Source of the DNA: Pseudogymnoascus destructans
Taxonomy: Eukaryota > Ascomycota > Leotiomycetes > Thelebolales > Thelebolaceae
Reading direction: 5' to 3'
Assembly (NCBI RefSeq): GCF_001641265.1
Contig: NW_020167523.1
Location: forward strand, 1,116,001 to 1,180,000
Length of the DNA: 64,000 nucleotides
Below are positions 12,505-20,949 of the stretch, piece after piece. A program made the translations under genes and the position numbers. Under the pieces are notes generated by a model. It had not been told where the DNA came from. It saw nothing but the letters and a program-made list of their open reading frames with translations, and did no database searches. Positions within the stretch are counted from its first letter, which is position 1; each line of letters begins with the position of its first letter.

Positions 12505-12971
12505 TCACGTCCCTCGCCTTGGTAGAGCCTCAAACGTCGTCCATCCATGCCAAACACCACAGTGTTCCAGAACTACCCCACTGCCCACCATAGCCACCTC
12601 CCCCAAAGCGCCCATCACATCCAGATGGAAGCTATGATGGACAGATCCGAAACTAACACAGAGCTATAGACGTTCTAGATTCGCGCCGGGGCGGCTCGCT
12701 CAGAAACTACACATGAAACTCACATCCCAATCCACCATGTTTGATACTCCCAATGCCACGTTTGACTGCTCTCTCCACCTGGCGCCATTTCCCCTTACCC
12801 CCAATTCCAAGAGCTGCCAGGTCTACACCCCACGCTATCATATCTTGGCCCATATAAGGTATGCTCCCTTCGTCTCTAATCCATCATCATCATCAGCTCT
12901 TTCATTCTTCCTATCTTCTTTATATTTCCAACACACGCTAGCCGTTGCAGAACCAAACACAAACCACCAAA

Positions 12972-14084
12972 ATGCATTTCTCAACCACCACCCTCGTTAC
13001 CATTGCGCTGGCCGCTCTCGCTTCCTCTTCCGCCATCCCCGATCGCCGCTCCCCCAAGGGCGGCCGTGAAAAGGGCAATAATGGCAACGGCAAGGCTGCG
13101 GCTGGCGCCGCTGCTGGTGGTGTTGCTGGCGGAGCTCCCTGTGTAGCCATTGGCGCTGGCAACAACAGCACCGCAGCCGCCGCACGCAACGCCACTGCTG
13201 TCGCTGCTGCCGGCGCTGCAGGCGCTTTACCACCGGCAGTCATGGTCACGGTGACCGGTGCGAATGTGGCGGCCGCGACTGGCAATGCTGGTAATGCTGC
13301 TGCGGCTGCTGCCATCCAGGACGGAAAGGCCATGAAGAAGGCTGCACAGGCTGTTGCCGGTCAGGACGGAAAGGCCATGAAGAAGGCCGCAAAGGCTGCT
13401 GCTGGTCAGGGCGGAAAGGCCGGGAAGAAAGGGAAGAAGGCCGCGAAGAAGGCCGCGAAGAAGGCCGCGAAGAAGGCCGCGAAGAAGGCCGCGGCCGCGA
13501 AGAAGGCCGCGGCCGCGAAGAAGGCCGCGGCCGCGAAGAAGGCTGCGGCCGCGAAGAAGGCTGCTGCCGGTCAGGGCGGAAAGGCCGCAAAGGCTGCTCG
13601 TGGAGCGGCGGCAGCAGACCCGGCAGCAGGTGCTGCGGCAGTGAATGCGAATGCGAACCAAGCTGCAAACGCCAATGTCAACGCCAACGGAAACAACCAA
13701 AATGGAAACAATGATAACCAGAATGGAAACAACCAAGTAGGAAACCAAGATGGAAATGATGCCGCAGATGCCGCAGATGCCGCAGACGCCGCAGATGCCG
13801 CAGACGCCGCAGATGCTGAAGACGCCGCAGATGCTGAAGACGCCGCAGATGCCGCAGACGCCTCAGATGCCGCAGACGCCGCAGACGCCGCAGACGCCGC
13901 AGACGCCGCAAACGCCGTAGCGAACGGAAACGCAAATGCAAATGCCGCTGCTGGTGCAGGCGGTGGTGTCGGCGACCTCGGTGTTGGAGGTGGTGCGGGC
14001 GGAGCTGCTGGCGGCGCTGGCGATGCTCTCACCGGACTTGGAGCCAGCGCTGGTGATGCGCTTGCGGGTGGTGCTGCGAACTAA
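12972..14084 (+). CDS. Secreted Lys/Ala- and Asp/Ala-rich repeat protein
   Basis: I do not recognise a family. The ATG at 12972 gives 370 residues starting MHFSTTTLVTIALAALASSS, a typical signal peptide with likely cleavage after ALASSSA. A dibasic RR four residues later suits Kex2 processing. The mature part is almost all Ala, Gly, Asn, Lys and Asp. It has a Gly/Asn/Ala segment, then a cationic block of KKAA/AAKK repeats (nt ~13429-13566). A linker rich in NGNNQ and NANAN (nt ~13630-13750) follows, then an acidic block of DAA/EDAA repeats (nt ~13758-13914) and a Gly/Ala tail. There are no cysteines beyond one near the N-terminus. The order signal, cationic block, neutral Asn-rich linker, acidic block suggests an extracellular or wall-associated charged polymer-like protein. 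Whether it is an effector, adhesin or wall protein cannot be told from sequence. Repeats make length variation between strains likely. It is probably a single exon. Confidence 0.75.
   Translation: MHFSTTTLVTIALAALASSSAIPDRRSPKGGREKGNNGNGKAAAGAAAGGVAGGAPCVAIGAGNNSTAAAARNATAVAAAGAAGALPPAVMVTVTGANVAAATGNAGNAAAAAAIQDGKAMKKAAQAVAGQDGKAMKKAAKAAAGQGGKAGKKGKKAAKKAAKKAAKKAAKKAAAAKKAAAAKKAAAAKKAAAAKKAAAGQGGKAAKAARGAAAADPAAGAAAVNANANQAANANVNANGNNQNGNNDNQNGNNQVGNQDGNDAADAADAADAADAADAADAEDAADAEDAADAADASDAADAADAADAADAANAVANGNANANAAAGAGGGVGDLGVGGGAGGAAGGAGDALTGLGASAGDALAGGAAN
13429..13566 (+). repeat. In-frame GCC-GCG-AAG-AAG repeat (KKAA block)
   Basis: A 12-bp unit encoding KKAA is repeated in frame, with a later variant in which the alanine run is longer (AAAAKK, 15 bp). 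Copies are near identical, so slippage or unequal exchange is recent. Confidence 0.9.
13758..13914 (+). repeat. In-frame 9-bp GAY-GCC-GCA repeat (DAA block)
   Basis: About 17 copies of a 9-bp unit encode DAA, with occasional DAE, SDA and final NAA variants. The reading frame is kept throughout, consistent with selection for the acidic block. Confidence 0.9.
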
Positions 14085-14502
14085 GCCGAGCGTGTTGAGT
14101 GATGAGAGAAAGATCGCGTTTTAGGGGATATTCTGCCAATCCGTCTTTGATAGATTGGATAGAATTAGGTTTTTGGCAAATAGTCCCTCGTCTTTGATAG
14201 ACGTGATTGGGGTATATGACAAAAATTGAAGCCTTAAAAATATACCCGTCGTACTTCCTACATCGTGTCTTCCTATGACAAAAATTGAAGCCTTAAAAAT
14301 ACACCCGTCGTACTTCCTACATCGTGTCTGCCTTTGGACAAAAATTGAAGCCTTAAAAATACACCCGTCGTACTTCCTACATCGTGGCTTCCTTTGGGAG
14401 TGCGTGATCCCCAGTGTCTATATTTGTAGACGATGTGCCCTCTTCATTTCTCGCGCTGTGTCCCGTATCAACAACAGCCTCGGCTTCGCGCTCAATTGGG
14501 TC
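14085..14502. other. Convergent 3' intergenic region
   Basis: This lies between the secreted-protein stop and the tok1 stop. It is dominated by the three ~60-bp tandem repeats annotated separately. A shorter echo of TCTTTGATAGA occurs at ~14140 and ~14191. Confidence 0.6.
14218..14398 (+). repeat. Three tandem ~60-bp repeats
   Basis: Three head-to-tail copies start at about 14218, 14277 and 14337, each beginning GACAAAAATTGAAGCC and containing CGTCGTACTTCCTACATCG. Copies differ at only a few positions. They sit in the 3' flank of the secreted repeat protein, probably within or just beyond its 3' UTR. Confidence 0.92.
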
Positions 14503-16865
14503 TTAGTTTGTGGCTTCTCTCTCGTCGCCCTGTCTGTCTCTTGCTGGAGTGTAATACCTATTTTGTTCATTCCTGTCATCCCCCTGACGATCCTGCAATT
14601 ACATCAGTTGACCGTGCTGTTTAAAATAGAGGACATGAGCGCAAGCGCTTACCTCTTGTGATTGTTTCGCCGTGTAGCGATTGATAGACTCAATGAGCCG
14701 GTTGAGAATCCATTCTGACTCAGGCATATCCGACAACATGGGCGAGTCTTCCCCTATCCAGTCCCAATTTATGAAACCCTCCTGCTGCTCTTCCTCCTTC
14801 AGCTGTTCCCGCGACTCGGCGGTGAACCGGATCAACCTCGTGAACTCGGCCCATTCCTCGTACGAATACCGCTTTGGCGGGGAAACCTGCATATCCTGCG
14901 CCGCTTTCTTGATAGCAATAGCTAGCCTCCTGAGAATTTCATGACTTGACATGCCCTCATGGATGAACTTCTCGATTGTAGGGTTTTCCACGTCGTCAGC
15001 AGCAGCTTCTCCTGCCTCTTCGTCCTGGACCACAAACCCGCGCTCAACTCGCTCTTCCTCCTTTTTTTTCTGCTGCCGTTCCTTAATCCACCTCTTCAGC
15101 CGAGGATGGGAGTCGACGAATTCTCGGCCCACACCAGCGCGGGGCATGATGGTCCAGTCGGCCAGCGTATTGGTCCATTGATTAATACCCGATATGACGG
15201 TGTCGCTCATATCGGATATTAGGGTTGTTACGATAGGAACAGCCACCAGAGACCAGAAGACGAAAAATGCCTTGCCAGCATTGCTTTTAGGACTGAAGTC
15301 GCCGTATCCAATGGTGAGCAGTGAGACGTAGCAGAAGTACAATGCCTCAAAATAAGACATTCCCTGCTCCCTCTCCTCAGCTACCCAGAATACAACCGCG
15401 CCGACGAACCATAATATGGCGAATGCAAGGATCGACATCGATAGCTTGTAGTATTGCTTGAATCTCTTGGTGTTTCTTTGGACATATCGCATTGCTTCAA
15501 ATCTATCTTTCTCGTCCTTCAGGTAAATTAACCGTTGACGTTTCTCTACTAATGTTTCAGGGCCGTTCTTCAAAACTTCTCCTGGTCCATTCATTTTCGG
15601 AGTGACAGGTTTGAAAGTAAGTTTTCGATGGCCATGGGATGTGCTCGATGTTGGCCCCCCGTTCGGCGTGAACGTCACAACCTTCCCGGATATATCTAGT
15701 TCGCCGTATTGTGCGATGGACTCTGTCGACACCGATCGCAGCGAGTGCGGCGTACGGTTCCCATCACGGTGCTTCGGGGGAGGTAATCCCAATCGATCTC
15801 GTAGCTGCCCATCGCTTGTCACGCTCCTGGAAACAGTATGGGCTCGTACGCGCTCTTCGTGGGCTTTGACGACTTTGTTCTTTGATATGCCTTTTGCAAA
15901 CTTGTGAATGCTGTTAATCACCAGACCCAGGAAAACAATACCAGGGACTGCATATGGTATGGTAATGCCTCGGCCAGCATTGTTCGTCGGTACAATGTCG
16001 CCATATCCAACGGTCAGGATGGTAACGTCGCAGTAATACAACGCATTGCTGAAACTGAAGCCGCAGACTCGACTGAAAACCCCGGCCCCACCACCAAGCC
16101 ACAAGAAAAACATCATGGTCTGCAGGATTAGAGTTCTCTGATAACCAGTGAGGTAGAAATTTTGGGGATATTTTCCCAACAGGTATCCAACCATGTTAAT
16201 GAGGAGCATGCCAAATCCCAGGTTGTATAAGACACAAGCTATTACGGCGTGCCAAAATCCCTGGGACCATGTTTGCCCAGGCCGTATTGGGGGGTTCAAA
16301 ATACCCATGGCGACGATAATGCTGATCAGCTAATGGTAGACGTTAGTAAATGAGAACACAGGATGGCTAGAGAATATATCATACAATGGCAGATGACAAA
16401 AACCACATGAGAACTGTAGCGGGTAAGGCAACAATATATCGTACACGTCTTGTGAAATTACACAAGAGGAAAAAATTACCAATGAATCCAAAGGCCAGCG
16501 AGAGGCCATTGAGGATAAGTTCCCTGTCCAGTCAGCAAGGCTTCGAAAATACTACTGTACAGCACAAATACCATTTTGGATCTGGAATCATGATTCCATT
16601 GTCATCCGCCCCTTCCGGCAGCTGCCCATTATTAGGAAGTTGAACCCTCCACTTGGAGACAAGGCCAGCAATAGAAAGTAAATTCGCCAGCGGCCCTATC
16701 GTAGCAGCAAGCAGAGGGATCGCCGTTGATGCAAACCACCACGACCTATCTGTGTATTAGAAAATATAAAAAGGGTAGCTTTTGGCAAGTTTAGACATAC
16801 TGTGGCAAATCATCATCTTGACCTCGCAACTTCAACTTGCCCCATCTCTTCAAGTAGCCGCCCAT
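14503..16865 (-). CDS. tok1: TOK1-type outward-rectifier K+ channel
   Basis: Fungal TOK channels release K+ across the plasma membrane when the cell depolarises. They are unusual in having two pore loops and eight membrane spans. Exons (minus) are 16801-16865, 16572-16745, 16385-16523, 14653-16329 and 14503-14592, with phases that agree at every junction. The product is about 714 residues. Pore loops are TILTVGYGDIVP and SLLTIGYGDFSP, both with canonical GYGD selectivity filters. N-terminal spans are in WWFASTAIPLLAATIGPLAN and SLAFGFIGNFFLLCNF. A ~150-residue cytoplasmic loop separates the pores, and a long charged C-terminal tail follows. The start at 16865 has an in-frame stop upstream, but related proteins often have longer N-termini, so an upstream exon is possible. 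The small last exon is inferred from a GTAAGC donor and a TTGCAG acceptor. Confidence 0.92.
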
Positions 16866-18124
16866 TTTCAAATGGGAAGCCTTTCAAGGCGCAAGTTTTA
16901 CCAGTTCATGTGATTTATCTCTCCGTCTCCTATCTCAACCCATATTCCATGATAGCCGTGGAGACTGCCGTGACGTCAAAAGCGACAGGGATGCTATCCT
17001 TGCAACAAGGCACTTGGGTATCTGCAGTGCCGGCGGGGTTGATGGTATGAAAGCCAGAACGCAACGCTTGAGAGGTTTATATAAAGAAATACTGATGTGA
17101 GATTAACTTTGATATAGATGGAGGCAATCCAAATTTGTAGAGCATATCCCTGATCCAATCAGGAGACGAATGTACCGAAAACCAAGTCGAAATGCGAAGA
17201 GCCCCACCACGTTTCGCCAACCAGGAGCCAGGCACGAGAACGGGATCGAGTTGCCGAGGGGAGTGTCTACTGCAGACATTTATAGAAGATGGGGAAGAAA
17301 AACAGATGAAACGACCAAGGCAAGTTAAGATACCATCCCTAGTGATTAGTTCTGTTACCATTGAAGAAGTTGAATATAATGGTTACGCAATATTTCAATA
17401 TTGAACTTCTATAATACAATTCTAGGTCACTGTGGTCGAAGTTTTATTGCCAAAAGGTTGTGCACGCCTTTGGTTATATACTGAAGATGGCACGGAGCTA
17501 TCTCGTCGCCGTCTCGTTCTGGGCCTGCAAAGTAATACACTTCGAGATTTGGGACGCGGGTTTGGAAAATGAGCTCAGAAGATATCATTGAGCACTCCTG
17601 GACAACAGACTACGAGCGACAGCATCTCTCCCATGGTCACGAATCACAGCAATTCACAGAAACCCAGCAACGCACGTCAAGAGCTAAGTTCGTAATGTGA
17701 ATATCCTTTTCATGGGCTATAGCTTTTGGGTTTTGTTTTACAAACATTAGCAAGGCGGTTGCCCGTATACTCCGCACTCCATCCCATTCGTCCCGTCATC
17801 CATTCCGCCATGTCGAAAGAAACATCTATTCCCTCCCCCGCCATGATCCAGCGCCGCCCAAGTAAGACGCTGACAGGCTGTAAAACTCTATTAAGTTGAG
17901 TAACGCATTAAAAAAAACGGAAAGAGGACCCTGCTGTCCGATCCGTTATAAGACGCCAGCGCTGATTCCTGTTGTAAAGAACAGGAGGCTAAGAGTTTGG
18001 TGGTGGTACAAGAAAGTTCAAAAAGTAAAAAGGCGATAAAAAGAGGCCATCGAGCGTCAAAGTGGTGTGTTAAAAGGCCGTTACGTGGTATCATCGACAA
18101 AGCAATAGGAATGTTGGGGTGGTT
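16866..18124. other. Intergenic, nothing recognised
   Basis: This 1.25 kb lies between the tok1 start and the areB stop. It should carry the tok1 promoter and the areB 3' UTR. Short frames here match nothing I know. Confidence 0.55.
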
Positions 18125-20004
18125 TCATGTGGCGGACGTGGGCGTAGAGACCTCGCTGTCCTCCACCGCATCATCCAGGCGTATCTTCTTGTGGCGCGAC
18201 TCATTGCCTTCGTTCATCTCGGCTACTTCGCGCTCGAGGTCATCAAGGCGTCGCTTGAGTTGGTTCTCGCGTCTCTGCGACTCCTCGAGGTGCTGGCGCA
18301 GAGTGCGCTCGGAGTCCCGCTTCATCTCCTCGCCTCGTCGCGCATTGGCTTCGTCTTGTTCTAACTGTGTGACGCGCCCCCGGAAGAGTTCGTTGATCAA
18401 GTCAAGCTCGCTGACGCGAGTTTTGAGAGACGCATTCGCGGCGAGAAGCTGTTCGTATGTTTGGGGTACGTCCAGGTGGCGGTCGCCGTTTACGGATGAC
18501 TCGGATCGACCAGGCGATGAGGCGCGCAGGTGCATCTGTGGTAACGAAGGCGAATGAAGTTGGTGATCGGTAAGTTCGGATCCATTGAATGGCGCCATGC
18601 GATTACCATACATAGATGGAGTCCCGGTGCGCGATATTGGTGAGTGCGACCCTTCGGAATGGCCATTTTGCGATTTGTGGGATGTGCGACGATGGCCGCC
18701 GAGTCCAGTTGGGGGAGGAGTGTTGGCTTGCGATCGCGCGTCGCCAAGTCCGTTCGATGCGTCAAAGACGCTCTGATAAGATGGGTTAGGACGTCTGGGC
18801 ATCACTGGGGATTTCATCGATGTTTCCAATAAACAGACCTTCTTCTTTTGACCTTGGGCAGCACCGGAGGTCTTGATGCGGTTTCGGCTTTTGATAACAT
18901 CTGTTTTGAGGCTTATCGGACGAGGGCGACCGTGGAGCTTGAGGAAAAGGCCACAGGCGTTGCAGAGTACCGAGCCGATTTCATCCCTCCTCCATAGAGG
19001 AGTTGTTGATGTTGTGCAGTTCTGGCATATGGGCTGTGCCATGTCGCGATCGTTGTTAGACATTGTTGCCATACTTGCGATACGGTGGAGAGTACGATAA
19101 GAGATTGAAAGATTTGAATCTTGGGTTGGGATGGGCAAGTCGCTGCCTCGCTTGAGACGTAGGAGGGAAGGAATGGCAGGGCTCTGAGGCGTAAGCGAGA
19201 TAATGGGATAATGGGCTGGGACGGTAGACGGCTACTTGGGCGCGAAGTCCGACTGCCAGTTGTTGTGGTACTTCCTTCCGTCCCTAGTCGCACGCACTTC
19301 AATCTGTACACTATACAAAGTGTGACATACTTTTTGGTACAGAACACAAGAATATAATGGAGCAGAGAATAGTAAATAAATGAAAGATGGGGAATATAAA
19401 CTTACAGGAGAATTCCCAAGTCCTGCTCCCCCAACACTTGTGGCCGAGGGCGACGACGTGGCAAAGTTCAATCCATTGCTTGCTGTTCCAGCGGTAAACT
19501 GCCTGATTATTGGTGATAAAGTCAGCCCCCGTTCTGTACATGTACCGCCGTCCCATAGATTAGAGTAGAATCGCCGATAACGATAAAGAAACTAACTGCA
19601 GGGGTGACAAATATCTCCTGAACTCCCGAACGCGCCGTTCAGGGATGGAGAAACTTGGAGACGTCATGCTGCACACCTCTGTGTTTGGATGTGTTTTGTT
19701 TGGATGTGTGTGGAAGGTGTAATGGTAATGGGCTTGTAGTTACTGACCTCAGTGGGTATGAGTCTGCGCCGGCAGCAATTGATGCCAGCGATGAGAGCGC
19801 GGGTAGCTGGGGCATCGACGCGCTGTGGTGTAGTGTCGAAGTCACAGCCGATGCTGCTGAGGTCGATCGACGTTTGGCATCTCCAGCAGTAGTCAACTGG
19901 GGATTGGGATCCATCGTGCTGGTTGGAGCGAATGCGCGATCTTGTGGTCGTCCCGCCAGTGGGAGATGCTCGAGAGGCCGGTATGATGTCAGTGTCGAAG
20001 CCAT
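18125..20004 (-). CDS. areB: GATA transcription factor AreB/ASD-4 type
   Basis: AreB-type factors counteract the nitrogen activator AreA at GATA sites; the Neurospora orthologue ASD-4 acts in ascus development. The exon with the finger (18125 to about 19183) encodes C-x2-C-x17-C-x2-C, from CQNCTTSTTPLWRRD to LCNACGLFLKLHGRPRP. A basic tail and, near the C-terminus, an ~80-residue coiled coil starting TYEQLLAANASLKTRVSELD follow, the hallmark that separates AreB from AreA. An N-terminal exon 19748-20004 (MASTLTSYRPLEHLPLAG) joins in phase to 19406-19502 (QFTAGTASNGLNF…GNSP). The acceptor of the third exon is uncertain: 19183 fits, but other in-phase AGs exist, and an internal ATG (at ~19066) could start a shorter form. 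areB genes in Aspergillus and Fusarium are known to make several transcripts. Confidence 0.88.
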
Positions 20005-20750
20005 ATTGAACCACGGTGTATAGCTAGGCGTTCAGGTCGGAGGCTGCAAATATTATCGTCTTTTGAATTGTTGAAAGGCGTCGTGTGTGAATAGAAGGGA
20101 TATCGATTGTGGGAATCTGTTCGTCGCTTCCAGATGACTGGGAATTCGTGAAAAAGAGAGCGTGATCGGGGAGCTTGAAACTGCTCGCTGCTACTGCTAA
20201 ACCAAAATATGATTATATTATAAAGAAGGTGTAGTCGACCGCCGAAAACTCAGGAAAGGGATTCTGGTTGGAGTTGTAGATATTGAGTTGGGTTTGATAT
20301 GTGAGCCCTCTGAGTTGCTGTACGCTGCCCCCTTATCCATCTTGCCAAGAGTCGCGATACCCAAATTACAATCTATAAAAAGCTCAACTGAGCAGACGAC
20401 ATCCGGGCAATCTGGCCCAAATTATTTGTGGGGAAGCAGCGTCACGTATTCTTCATAATCAGTACTGTTCGGACTATGATATTAATTTGCTGACATCTGA
20501 CAGTCCAAACGGGAACTATTACCGGTTTAACGGACGAGGTGCGTAGGTACTGTAAGACAAAAAAAACAGGCTGGACCATCATGACATCTCCATTGAAGAA
20601 CCTTGATCGGCAAAATAGCTATTGGTCTTGTTTCAACTCAGCTCTATCGCAGCGTATATTTTCCATAATAGTACATAGTCGTGATCAAACTAGGTGGATA
20701 CTCTAGACCACCTGTAGTTCTCCTTTTTATCTCCCATATCCCAATCTGAC

Positions 20751-20758
20751 CACGTGAT
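20751..20758 (+). promoter_or_regulatory. CACGTGAT element
   Basis: An E-box core with the frequent fungal TGAT extension lies 192 bp upstream of the lsb6 start codon. Its role is inferred. Confidence 0.4.
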
Positions 20759-20932
20759 ATAGAAGGTACAGAGAGTACAAACCCAAACCGTGACGCAGAC
20801 CACGAACGTCTCTATTCACATTTCACGCGGTACAGTATGTGTTATGTGTTTATTTCATGTGACAAGCAATATTGAAGCTGACGGGCAGTAGCAGTACTTC
20901 ATTCCTTTAGTCTCCCACTCGATTCTGTTATC

Positions 20933-20944
20933 ATGGGCGTTTGA
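20933..20944 (+). promoter_or_regulatory. Three-codon upstream ORF (MGV-stop) before lsb6
   Basis: An ATG at 20933 reads M-G-V and stops at 20942-20944, five bases before the lsb6 ATG at 20950 and in a different frame. A scanning ribosome would meet it first, so it could lower lsb6 translation if the transcript starts upstream of it. Confidence 0.55.
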
Positions 20945-20949
20945 TCAAG

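Larger units (their letters stand above)
11753..12971. other. Intergenic promoter region (nmd2 / secreted protein)
   Basis: A 1.2-kb divergent intergenic region. It contains a palindromic ATCACGTGAT element at 12094-12103. It also contains a perfect 20-bp tandem duplication at 12465-12504 (two adjacent copies) and CT-rich tracts just before the 12972 start. A short frame at 12339-12593 looks non-coding. Confidence 0.6.
20005..20949. other. Divergent promoter region areB / lsb6
   Basis: About 940 bp between two start codons facing away from each other. It carries a CACGTGAT element at 20751 and a minimal upstream ORF just before the lsb6 start. No further gene is visible. Confidence 0.6.

Noticed and set aside
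12339..12593. 84-codon frame with a hydrophobic N-terminal stretch
   Set aside because: It runs through the 20-bp tandem duplication, has no family match and lies in a promoter region.
13227..14032. Several long antisense frames opposite the secreted repeat protein
   Set aside because: They are mirror products of the GC-rich 9- and 12-bp repeats and have no plausible start context, signal or domain. The sense frame has a signal peptide.
14218..14398. Possible CRISPR-like array
   Set aside because: The copies are head-to-tail with no unique spacers, and the genome is eukaryotic. It is a simple tandem duplication.
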